Under the pieces are notes generated by a model. That model saw only the letters and a program-made list of their open reading frames with translations, searched no databases and was not told the origin of the DNA. Shown here piece by piece: positions 1 through 4,767 of a stretch of 7,348 bases of DNA; position 1 is the stretch's first letter; every line of letters begins with the position of its first letter. Made by a program: the position numbers and the translations under genes. This DNA comes from Clostridia bacterium (GTDB lineage Bacteria; Bacillota_E; SLMV01; PUMD01). The DNA lies in contig SKXF01000334.1 of the NCBI GenBank assembly GCA_007128555.1, positions 1 through 7,348 of the forward strand, in the 5' to 3' direction.

Positions 1-50
1 ACCTGCACATGCGATCCGATCTTGATATCCTTTCGGTCTATGCGGCTCAT
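1..50 (-). CDS. YwbE-like (DUF2196) protein, N-terminal fragment
   Basis: Only the first 16 codons lie in the window, read leftward from an ATG at 50-48; the gene continues beyond the left edge. The visible peptide is MSRIDRKDIKIGSHVQV (last residue inferred from a split codon). It resembles the start of the small Bacillota YwbE family (about 60-70 residues), whose members begin with an Arg-x-(Asp/Asn)-Ile-x-x-Gly-x-x-Val pattern before a lysine/threonine-rich stretch. A GAGGAG ribosome binding site at 62-57 sits six bases before the ATG, which strongly supports the start. The function of YwbE is not established. The assignment rests on a very short stretch: that a gene begins here is fairly sure, its family less so. 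Confidence 0.62.
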   Translation of the reverse strand, partial: MSRIDRKDIKIGSHVQ

Positions 51-56
51 TTGAAA

Positions 57-62
57 CTCCTC
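57..62 (-). promoter_or_regulatory. Ribosome binding site of the YwbE-like gene
   Basis: The minus strand reads GAGGAG here, six bases before the ATG at 50-48. This decides the start of the left-edge gene fragment. Confidence 0.7.
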
Positions 63-104
63 ACTGCCCTCTGGTCAAGAGGCTCTCCTCGTAGTATTCG
101 CTCC

Positions 105-123
105 ACGGATGCCGGACATCCGT
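105..123. repeat. Perfect inverted repeat upstream of the YwbE-like gene
   Basis: ACGGATG (105-111) and CATCCGT (117-123) are exact reverse complements around a 5-base loop. It could be an operator for the leftward gene or a transcript hairpin. There is no T-tract on either side. Its role is unknown. Confidence 0.4.
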
Positions 124-280
124 AAGATGGCTTCGGCTTCCCAGTGGCCCAGGTATTACGGCCCATCCATGGCGCTGGCTTTTGCATCTAACGGTGTCCC
201 TTGACTGTCTTGGCGGCAGGGCCTCCGAACTCCTGCAAGAGACAGGGATCGAAGAGGAAGGCTGCGGATGTCATGGCCTC

Positions 281-310
281 GGGCCTGCGACGATCTTGCG
301 TCGGCGGCCC
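281..310. repeat. 30-base symmetrical hairpin
   Basis: GGGCC (281-285) pairs with GGCCC (306-310) and CGACG (288-292) pairs with CGTCG (299-303). The two stems are separated by a symmetrical 2x2 internal loop and closed by a 6-base loop. Ten G/C-rich pairs in 30 bases is more than expected by chance in non-coding DNA, but no T-tract follows on either strand. It could belong to the RNA-rich region to its right or to the leader of the leftward YwbE-like gene. Confidence 0.45.
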
Positions 311-405
311 TGCAGGTTTCTCCATCGCCTCGATGCTCTCCGACAGGGTGTATTGTCGGTCAGATCCGCGTCTAACGGCGAAAGGATGAACAGGAAGACA
401 GTTTC

Positions 406-432
406 GTAGGAATTTCTGCACTAAATAAGAAG
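406..432 (+). promoter_or_regulatory. Sigma-H-like promoter
   Basis: The sequence GTAGGAATT (406-414), a 14-base spacer and GAAG (429-432) matches the known sigma-H consensus (RWAGGAWWT, 14 bases, GAAT) at every defined position except the last base of the -10 element. It lies in the most AT-rich pocket of the left third of the window, directly before the hairpin-rich non-coding stretch. Transcription would start near 438-441 and run rightward. The match is seen directly; use by sigma-H is inferred. A sigma-A reading is less convincing. Confidence 0.42.
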
Positions 433-439
433 GAAATGC

Positions 440-634
440 TATCATCACGGCGAATGTAGATAATGGCAACAACGTCTGCTAGGTTCCCGTGGTACGTGTG
501 GGACCTACCAGGACGACAAACCAGGAGATGAGTGCGCGGGAGCGATGAACCCGGTTCTGCAGGTATTGGACGCTGATGTTCCGGGGGAGCCAGTGGCGTA
601 ACCGACCGCTATCGATTGCGATGGCGGTTTTTTG
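440..634 (+). ncRNA. Candidate structured small RNA or regulatory leader
   Basis: This roughly 195-base stretch lies between a promoter-like site and an intrinsic terminator and has no credible reading frame. It folds into successive hairpins. The first is 473-515, with CGTC/GACG outside and TAGGT-CCC/GGG-ACCTA inside, about 12 pairs with one bulged T. A weaker CGGG/CCCG stem lies at 537-553. The third is 570-599, with ACG/CGT, CTG/CAG and GTTCC/GGAGC stacked around a GGG loop. The terminator hairpin closes it. I do not recognise the core motifs of the T-box, cobalamin, TPP, FMN, SAM, glycine, c-di-GMP or c-di-AMP riboswitches, nor of RNase P, tmRNA or SRP RNA. It may be a free-standing small RNA or an attenuated leader of the DUF5658 gene. 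Length and a terminal terminator would also suit 6S-like or raiA-type RNAs, but I cannot confirm either. Confidence 0.4.
605..633 (+). terminator. Strong intrinsic terminator (or attenuator)
   Basis: CCGCTATCG (606-614) pairs over nine positions with CGATGGCGG (619-627), with a single G-T wobble and a 4-base loop. It is followed at once by six T residues (628-633); A605-T628 adds a tenth pair. This is a textbook rho-independent terminator for rightward transcription. It stands about 185 bases before the DUF5658 start, so it either ends a small RNA or attenuates read-through into that gene. Confidence 0.82.
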
Positions 635-678
635 TTTCCCCGGGTGCGTTTTCAGTACGCCTGAACCCGCTGGGGAAA
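635..678 (+). other. Bulged 15-bp hairpin just after the terminator
   Basis: TTTCCC (635-640), CGGGT (641-645) and GCGT (646-649) pair with ACGC (657-660), ACCCG (665-669) and GGGAAA (673-678). The 5' arm is continuous, while the 3' arm carries two short bulges (661-664 and 670-672). A competing TTCAG/CTGAA hairpin exists at 651-665. The element starts one base after the terminator's T-tract is interrupted, which would be odd for unrelated filler DNA. Confidence 0.45.
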
Positions 679-714
679 GGTATGTTAACGAGCCTGAACA
701 GATGAAGTGCAAAT

Positions 715-795
715 CTTGGGGAAGGACAGCTCCAACCCATACGGAAGAACACTTCGGTCGGGGAGTTCCACGAGGGTTTGCTGTCCTACCCCAGG
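715..795 (+). promoter_or_regulatory. Long leader hairpin before the DUF5658 gene
   Basis: Three stems stack into one long arm. CTTGGGG (715-721) pairs with CCCCAGG (789-795), an A-A mismatch follows, AGGACAGC (723-730) pairs with GCTGTCCT (780-787), and after a small internal loop AACCC (734-738) pairs with GGGTT (774-778). That gives 20 base pairs, one of them a wobble. A 35-base apical part contains a small GAAG/CTTC hairpin (744-755). The base of the hairpin is only five bases from the GAGGGGG ribosome binding site at 801-807. There is no T-tract, so it is not a terminator. A role in translation control, mRNA stability or ligand sensing is inference. Confidence 0.5.
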
Positions 796-800
796 CATGT

Positions 801-807
801 GAGGGGG
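801..807 (+). promoter_or_regulatory. Ribosome binding site of the DUF5658 gene
   Basis: GAGGGGG lies 11 bases before the GTG at 819-821, a usable though slightly long spacing. It is 26 bases from the ATG at 834, which favours the GTG start. Confidence 0.5.
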
Positions 808-818
808 ATGCTTCAACC

Positions 819-1121
819 GTGGTATACCTCAGAATGACTCTGATCACGCTTGGCGTCTTCAATGTCGCTGACTATTTTCTCACACTGCGATGTCTCGAGA
901 GTGGCTTCGTAGAGGGCAACCCGATCATGGCCCCGGTCGTCGGCACCGCCTGGTTCCCCATTATCAAGATCATACTTGTCCCTCTGGGTCTGTACCTGGT
1001 ATGGAGAGTTAGAAACCAGATCGGTGTGTTTGCCAGGGGCCTGGTGTTTTTCGCAACCGGCATATATGCCGGCCTGATGTGGTACTTCATGACCCTCATT
1101 TCGTCGGGCATGGTATCCTGA
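819..1121 (+). CDS. DUF5658 family small membrane protein
   Basis: A 100-residue protein of unknown function. Residues 15-37 carry the family pattern: Asn and Asp in the first helix (N15, D18), a Thr, then Gly-x-x-Glu-x-Asn-Pro (G29, E32, N34, P35). A Lys (K50) stands at the start of the second hydrophobic stretch. Three membrane segments are visible at about 7-25, 44-62 and 72-94, with an Arg-x-Arg turn at 63-65. Sequence further upstream in the frame (576-818) is not protein-like and overlaps hairpins. GTG at 819 is chosen for its ribosome binding site; an ATG at 834 would give 95 residues. The gene is monocistronic, runs against the leftward gene next door and is preceded by an unusually structured leader. 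Family membership is fairly secure; the biochemical role is not known. Confidence 0.72.
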   Translation: MVYLRMTLITLGVFNVADYFLTLRCLESGFVEGNPIMAPVVGTAWFPIIKIILVPLGLYLVWRVRNQIGVFARGLVFFATGIYAGLMWYFMTLISSGMVS

Positions 1122-1147
1122 AGGGGTTAGTCAGTCAGAGAATGTTG

Positions 1148-1193
1148 GCCGGATCTGCCGCGTTCAGAACGCGAGGGATCCGGCACTTCTTTG
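1148..1193 (+). terminator. Terminator-like hairpin after the DUF5658 gene
   Basis: GCCGGATC (1148-1155) is perfectly complementary to GATCCGGC (1177-1184), and inside it CGCGTT (1159-1164) pairs with AACGCG (1168-1173) around a 3-base loop. The hairpin has 14 pairs. A short T-rich tail (TTCTTT, 1187-1192) follows on the plus strand. It lies 26 bases after the DUF5658 stop in a convergent gap, where a terminator is expected. The weak T-tract lowers confidence in intrinsic termination. Confidence 0.55.
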
Positions 1194-1288
1194 CGGGGAA
1201 CCCATCGGTGATGCCCATGCGTACGGTGGACGAGGTCACAGCCGGTCGATTTCGGTTTGCCACCCTTCCGTTCACCTCAGCGGCCCAA

Positions 1289-1975
1289 TCAGCCCAGGGC
1301 CATCTGAACAAGTAGTATCGCTGCAATGATAATCGGTTGATGGAGCAGGTAGATCATCAGGGAGGATCTGCTGACCTTTGTTATGAACTCGTTTTCCAGG
1401 TTCGATGAAAACAGGCTCTGTCCCCGGTGGTAGTAGAGCTTGTATGCAACAATACCCAGCATAAACACAGCTAGATAAGGAATGAGAGGATAGTAATCTG
1501 CACTGCGGAAACCGTGGTACTTCAGGCCGAGTGGCAGCAGGACGACCGTATTGACCACCATGTCGGCGATCTGATTTGAGATGAACACGATGATCCCTGC
1601 CCCGGCCACGATAACCGCACTGTGCAATCTGCGAATCAGGGGCGATAGGACCATGCAAATCCCCAGTAGATGCAGTATTCCGAACCGGATGTAGGTGTCA
1701 CCCAGGAAGAAGTAGGTCACAGCTGTGATGATCATGCCGATCCCAAAGACCCTGACTCCCCGTTGCACCGGCTTTGAACTGAGACCACTGCTGATCCCGG
1801 ACACGAATATGAAAAGAAGGCCGGCCAGCTTGCCGACCCACATCCAGAAACCAGTGGTGTAACTGACGTCCACACCACCGAAGACGTTCAGATCGTAGAT
1901 GATGTGAAACGCGATCATGAGCAGCATGGCCACGACCCGAAGAGCATCGATCTCCAGGATGCGTCCCTTGACCAT
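1289..1975 (-). CDS. DUF1624/HGSNAT-like integral membrane acyltransferase
   Basis: A 228-residue multi-spanning membrane protein of the heparan-alpha-glucosaminide N-acetyltransferase catalytic-domain family (DUF1624). Visible signatures are Arg-Ile-Leu-Glu-Ile-Asp-Ala-Leu-Arg at 5-13, Phe-His-x-x-Tyr-Asp-Leu at 23-29 and Phe-Ile-Phe-Val-Ser-Gly-Ile-Ser at 55-62. Further ones are Arg-Phe-Gly-Ile-Leu-His at 97-102, an Asp-Tyr-Tyr-Pro-Leu-Ile-Pro segment at 160-166 and a C-terminal Leu-His-Gln-Pro at 211-214. About seven hydrophobic segments can be counted. Family members are thought to move acyl groups across membranes onto sugars, but bacterial substrates are mostly unknown. The usual Arg-Gly after the Asp-x-Leu motif is Arg-Val here. 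The ATG at 1975-1973 follows an excellent GGAGGAGGTGA at 1990-1980. The gene stands alone, 434 bases from its upstream neighbour. Confidence 0.82.
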   Translation of the reverse strand: MVKGRILEIDALRVVAMLLMIAFHIIYDLNVFGGVDVSYTTGFWMWVGKLAGLLFIFVSGISSGLSSKPVQRGVRVFGIGMIITAVTYFFLGDTYIRFGILHLLGICMVLSPLIRRLHSAVIVAGAGIIVFISNQIADMVVNTVVLLPLGLKYHGFRSADYYPLIPYLAVFMLGIVAYKLYYHRGQSLFSSNLENEFITKVSRSSLMIYLLHQPIIIAAILLVQMALG

Positions 1976-1979
1976 GGTG

Positions 1980-1990
1980 TCACCTCCTCC
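1980..1990 (-). promoter_or_regulatory. Ribosome binding site of the DUF1624 gene
   Basis: The minus strand reads GGAGGAGGTGA, an almost perfect anti-16S match, four bases before the ATG when measured from its end. It fixes the start codon. Confidence 0.8.
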
Positions 1991-2002
1991 GCTTGTCTAT
2001 CC

Positions 2003-2033
2003 ATCATAACAAAGAGGGGGCTCCGGTTGTCAG
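2003..2033 (-). promoter_or_regulatory. Possible sigma-A promoter of the DUF1624 gene
   Basis: On the minus strand, CTGACA (2033-2028) and TATGAT (2008-2003) resemble -35 and -10 boxes but are 19 bases apart, which is longer than ideal. The -10 lies about 28 bases before the start codon. The assignment is weak. Confidence 0.3.
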
Positions 2034-2409
2034 CCAATGTGGGAACGTCTCTCCAACATCACAGGCATAGAATGCGAGGCGGACGGGGCCGAGCCTGCCC
2101 CCCTGGGATCCGTGCGCCATATGAACTGGGCACAGGTGCAGACGGGTCGGCCCTGGATCCAGGCATCGTTGCAAATGGGTGATCGACCGAGAAGGGAGCA
2201 GGAAAGGGCCTCGTCAGGGGTGCCGGGAGTAGCCTGCACGGCAACGGCAGGGGGAACTGCCTCGCCACATCGATGCGGATGGCGGGGACCGCCCCTTCGT
2301 GTGCGCCAATGAGGTCAGAGCTGCGTCGTGGGATGGGTCTATGTCATGGGGGGTATGCGCTCCAGGGTGACTGGGTCGGGGCTGTCGTTTCCCCTGTCTA
2401 CGGGCCAGG
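2034..2409. other. GC-rich intergenic stretch without a recognised gene
   Basis: No reading frame here has a ribosome binding site together with protein-like composition. The stretch separates two leftward genes. It holds a perfect 12-base palindrome (CCTGGATCCAGG, 2152-2163) and a small GGCGG/CCGCC hairpin (2281-2293). A GGGG/CCCC hairpin follows the stop of the TspO-like gene, without a T-tract. I see no clear terminator. Confidence 0.45.
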
Positions 2410-3159
2410 TCAGGGGGCCAGCAGCCTGGATTCGACCCGGAATCTTACGGTGATGAAGACGGACAGAAGGGCCAGTGCCATGGCTGCAGCCAGCGAGGTG
2501 TATGCGATCTGCTCGATTCCCCAGCTCCTGACAGCGACAGCGACCAGGGACCAGATGAAGGCCAGGGGGAATATGGGATCTGCCCGGTGCAAGGACACCC
2601 AGGATGCGTAGGCCACGGCAAGCGCGATCAGCAGCACCAGGTGCCCGATGCTCTCAGGGCCCCACTGCAAGAGACCGGCCTGTTCCAGGACCACGGCACC
2701 ACTGAGTACCGTACTCACACTCACCCAACCGAGATACAGGCTGAAGAAGCCATTGACGGACAGGTGTCCTACGATGCTGCCGGGATGAGAGGGCATGCGG
2801 AGGTAAGCTGAGGCCAGGGATGCCAATAGGCCCACGAGGGCGAGGAAACTCAGGACGATGAACTCGAAGTGCCAGAGAAATATCCAGGCTATGTTGAAGG
2901 TGCAGCTGGCCAAGAAGGGCGCGGTCAGGTTCTCAACGTCCCGGTAGTTGTTGAACTGGTACACGCTGAAGGCGATGATAAGGGCATAGATCAGGAACCA
3001 GATGTTGAACACGTATCTCGCCACCGGGAAAAGGACCGTGAACCCCAGGGCGATCTCCCCGGTGGTCTGTCCGTTCAGAGGCAGGGAGTTGGCCAGCCGG
3101 TTCACCACGATGACGGCTGCCCCGGCAAAGACGTTCACGTACCTGGCAGTATCGGACAC
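2410..3159 (-). CDS. TspO/MBR-related tryptophan-rich membrane protein
   Basis: A 249-residue integral membrane protein of the long TspO/MBR-related group. Classic bacterial TspO is about 155-160 residues, so this is the larger relative. Diagnostic stretches are Leu-Asn-Gly-Gln-Thr-Thr-Gly-Glu-Ile at 28-36, Ala-Arg-Tyr-Val-Phe-Asn-Ile-Trp at 47-54 and a Trp-rich helix with Asn-Ile-Ala-Trp-x-x-x-Trp-His at 89-97. Ser-Leu-Tyr-Leu-Gly-Trp-Val-Ser at 140-147 and two C-terminal tryptophans at W203 and W213 complete the set. About eight hydrophobic segments are visible. TspO proteins bind porphyrins and sterol-like ligands, but the role of this longer branch is not established. The start is a GTG (3159-3157) ten bases after GGGGAGG; an in-frame ATG would lie deep inside the protein. 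No operon partner is close. Confidence 0.8.
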   Translation of the reverse strand: MSDTARYVNVFAGAAVIVVNRLANSLPLNGQTTGEIALGFTVLFPVARYVFNIWFLIYALIIAFSVYQFNNYRDVENLTAPFLASCTFNIAWIFLWHFEFIVLSFLALVGLLASLASAYLRMPSHPGSIVGHLSVNGFFSLYLGWVSVSTVLSGAVVLEQAGLLQWGPESIGHLVLLIALAVAYASWVSLHRADPIFPLAFIWSLVAVAVRSWGIEQIAYTSLAAAMALALLSVFITVRFRVESRLLAP

Positions 3160-3332
3160 TGAATTTGAGCCTCCCCGGATTCAACTCAGCCCTGGAGTCA
3201 TCCTTCATTGCTATGTTTGCCCAGAGAGGGACCGCGCAATCCCCTTGCAGTGTCCGGGTGGTTGAGTGTACGGAAGGAGTCCGTTGTCGCTGGGTCTTCG
3301 AGAAGAGCAGCCGCAGCCCAGCATGGACCTGC
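3160..3332 (-). other. Spacer between the MFS and TspO-like genes
   Basis: It carries the GGGGAGG ribosome binding site of the TspO-like gene (3176-3170). A bulged hairpin follows the MFS stop (GCTGGG 3289-3294 with CCCAGC 3317-3322, plus an inner TCTT/AAGA). The hairpin has no T-tract in the leftward direction, so intrinsic termination is doubtful. No strong promoter was recognised. Confidence 0.35.
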
Positions 3333-4577
3333 TCAGTCCTGTTGCATCTTCAGGGAGGCCTCCGTGGGGGGGACGTGTTGATCCGAGTATCCCCTGAGGA
3401 GCCACTGGGCGCATAGCAGTCCCAGGCCACTTATGACAGCGGCGGCGGTGAAGGCGTAGTCGAATCCGAAGACATCCATGGCGGTACCTCCGAGGATGGA
3501 TCCCGTGGCCATGGCGAAGCTTTGGAACATACCTTCCATGCCCATGAGCCGGCCCATGCCATAGAGGCGGCCCCGGTCCACGGTTAGCGATGTGATGGCG
3601 GGCACCGATATCCCGGTACTGAGGCCCAGGATGACTGTGAGTATCACGAGATGTCCCATGGAGGAGGCCATCGGCACGTAGAAGAAGGCCAGCGGGGAGA
3701 GGGCGAATCCCCCTACAGCGAGCCACTTGCGGTTGTGCCGGTCCGCCACCCTGCCAAAGGCCGGCTGTAGCAGCGAGGAGAGCAGGGCTCTCAGCGTTAT
3801 GACCAGCCCGATCTGGGTGCTGGACAGGTTCAGGACCATCTGTGCGAAAAGGGGTAGCAGGGCAGTGAAGATGCCCCGGCCCATGGCGACCGAACTGCGC
3901 ATGAGCAGTAGGCCCCGGATAATGTCGTTGCGGAGCATCTCGAAGATCCGGGAGGTCTCCGATATCTGCCGGGCATCAGGGGCAGGGCCAGGATGCTGCT
4001 CCGGGACCGACCGATGTACCAGGGCCAGCGAAACAAGGCCCAGGAAGGCCATGCCAATGAAGGGCGCGTCCATTCCGAAAAGATCGGCCAGGGCGCCGCC
4101 GATGAGGGGACCGGCGGCGAATCCTGCGAAGAACCCTGCGTTCATCGTGCCCATGACCGCACCCTGGCTTCCGGTCGGACTCATCTGTCCGGCGTAGGCC
4201 CGCGCTACTGGGGCGAGCATGGCCGAGACGACACCCTGCAGGATCCGAAGGATCAGAAGATGCATGGCGGTCGTGGCGAACAGGAAGCCAAGGGCCACTG
4301 CTATGTAGCCGAACAGGCCCAGGCGGAGTATGGACTTTTTCTCTCTTCGGTCGGAAAGGGCACCAAAGGTGGCCATCATGCTCCCGCGGACGAAGGGATT
4401 GGCGGCGAAGATGGCTCCAATAAGAAAGCCGCTGGCTCCCAGGGATTCCGAGTAGATGGGGAGCAGCGGAACGATGAGGCTGACACCCACGTTCATATTG
4501 AACATGGCCAGTACCAGTGCGGTCAGGCCCTGGGATTGTTGACGAGATAGCTTCTTCTCTTGTTGCCCAGGATTCAA
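3333..4577 (-). CDS. MFS transporter, drug:H+ antiporter-like (12 helices)
   Basis: A 414-residue major facilitator superfamily protein of the usual length, with two six-helix halves joined by a hydrophilic loop at about 190-215. MFS motif A is seen in both halves: Gly-Ala-Leu-Ser-Asp-Arg-Arg at 72-78 and Gly-Arg-Val-Ala-Asp-Arg at 275-280. A motif B-like Leu-x-x-x-Arg-x-x-Gln-Gly lies at 107-115. The motif C-like Ala-Gly-Phe-Ala-Ala-Gly-Pro-Leu-Ile-Gly-Gly at 151-161 is typical of proton-coupled drug and metabolite exporters. Substrate cannot be told from sequence. The start is a TTG (4577-4575) ten bases after GAGGAGG; the next in-frame methionine is codon 25 and would cut into helix 1. A good promoter lies upstream at 4655-4627, suggesting separate transcription from the MATE gene. 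Confidence 0.88.
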   Translation of the reverse strand: MNPGQQEKKLSRQQSQGLTALVLAMFNMNVGVSLIVPLLPIYSESLGASGFLIGAIFAANPFVRGSMMATFGALSDRREKKSILRLGLFGYIAVALGFLFATTAMHLLILRILQGVVSAMLAPVARAYAGQMSPTGSQGAVMGTMNAGFFAGFAAGPLIGGALADLFGMDAPFIGMAFLGLVSLALVHRSVPEQHPGPAPDARQISETSRIFEMLRNDIIRGLLLMRSSVAMGRGIFTALLPLFAQMVLNLSSTQIGLVITLRALLSSLLQPAFGRVADRHNRKWLAVGGFALSPLAFFYVPMASSMGHLVILTVILGLSTGISVPAITSLTVDRGRLYGMGRLMGMEGMFQSFAMATGSILGGTAMDVFGFDYAFTAAAVISGLGLLCAQWLLRGYSDQHVPPTEASLKMQQD

Positions 4578-4587
4578 AGGGTTGATG

Positions 4588-4594
4588 CCTCCTC
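4588..4594 (-). promoter_or_regulatory. Ribosome binding site that sets the MFS TTG start
   Basis: The minus strand reads GAGGAGG, ten bases before the TTG at 4577-4575. It is the reason to accept a TTG start rather than the first internal ATG. Confidence 0.75.
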
Positions 4595-4626
4595 GGTGCG
4601 AACGAGCAGCTCTGCCCTTAAGTCCT

Positions 4627-4655
4627 ATTATCTAGTTTCACGGAATATCCTGCAA
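4627..4655 (-). promoter_or_regulatory. Promoter of the MFS gene (sigma-A, with overlapping sigma-H-like motif)
   Basis: The minus strand has TTGCAG (4655-4650), a 17-base spacer and GATAAT (4632-4627), an ideal spacing with a 5-of-6 -10 box and a 3-of-6 -35 box. The same bases also read AGGATAT, 14 bases, TAAT, one base away from the sigma-H pattern (AGGAWWT, 14 bases, GAAT). Transcription would start about 40-45 bases before the TTG codon. The AT-rich context in otherwise GC-rich DNA supports a promoter. Confidence 0.6.
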
Positions 4656-4767
4656 GCTTAATATTTGATTGCAAAACATGCCTGATTCCACGGTTCGCGG
4701 GGAGGTCTGGCCGCCTGTAGGCGAATGATGAAAGGCCTGGGATTATTGGGATGTCCACCGCCAGCTG

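Larger units (their letters stand above)
63..405. other. Non-coding stretch with several inverted repeats
   Basis: I see no convincing gene here; the open frames lack ribosome binding sites and give low-complexity, Arg/Pro/Ser-rich translations. What is visible is secondary structure. There is a small hairpin at 68-82 (CCTCT/AGAGG). A perfect 7-bp inverted repeat at 105-123 (ACGGATG, 5-base loop, CATCCGT) lies 55 bases upstream of the YwbE-like gene. A two-part hairpin occupies 281-310 (GGGCC and CGACG arms), and a 6-bp hairpin lies at 340-359 (CCGACA/TGTCGG). None has a T-tract, so none looks like an intrinsic terminator. This stretch should hold the promoter of the YwbE-like gene, but no clear -35/-10 pair was recognised. 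Confidence 0.5.

Noticed and set aside
188..472. Open frame of 94 codons on the minus strand upstream of the YwbE-like gene
   Set aside because: It would start at a TTG without a ribosome binding site, has no recognisable domain and overlaps hairpins and the promoter-like site at 406-432.
545..601. 18-codon frame ending just before the terminator, as a possible leader peptide
   Set aside because: The only GGGAG before it is two bases from the ATG, too close, and the peptide has no run of a single amino acid. The stretch is better explained by hairpin 570-599.
440..634. Known riboswitch or tRNA-like element
   Set aside because: I looked for T-box GGTGGNACCGCG, the cobalamin box, TPP, FMN, SAM, glycine, c-di-GMP and c-di-AMP cores and tRNA T-arm sequences and found none.
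576..818. Long N-terminal extension of the DUF5658 protein (up to 181 residues)
   Set aside because: The extension crosses the terminator and two hairpins, has no ribosome binding site and is unlike the family, which is about 90-110 residues.
479..862. Open frame of 127 codons on the minus strand
   Set aside because: It lies antisense to the terminator, hairpins and DUF5658 start; its composition (Arg, Ser, Thr, Pro) is not protein-like and there is no good ribosome binding site.
2152..2163. 12-base palindrome CCTGGATCCAGG as an operator
   Set aside because: It is far from both neighbouring starts and a single short palindrome in GC-rich DNA can arise by chance.
2037..2312. Overlapping open frames on both strands between the DUF1624 and TspO-like genes
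   Set aside because: They are Gly/Arg/Pro-rich translations of GC-rich DNA, without ribosome binding sites or recognisable motifs.
3289..3322. Hairpin after the MFS gene as an intrinsic terminator
   Set aside because: The stem is real but carries a 10-base bulge and no T-tract follows in the leftward direction.
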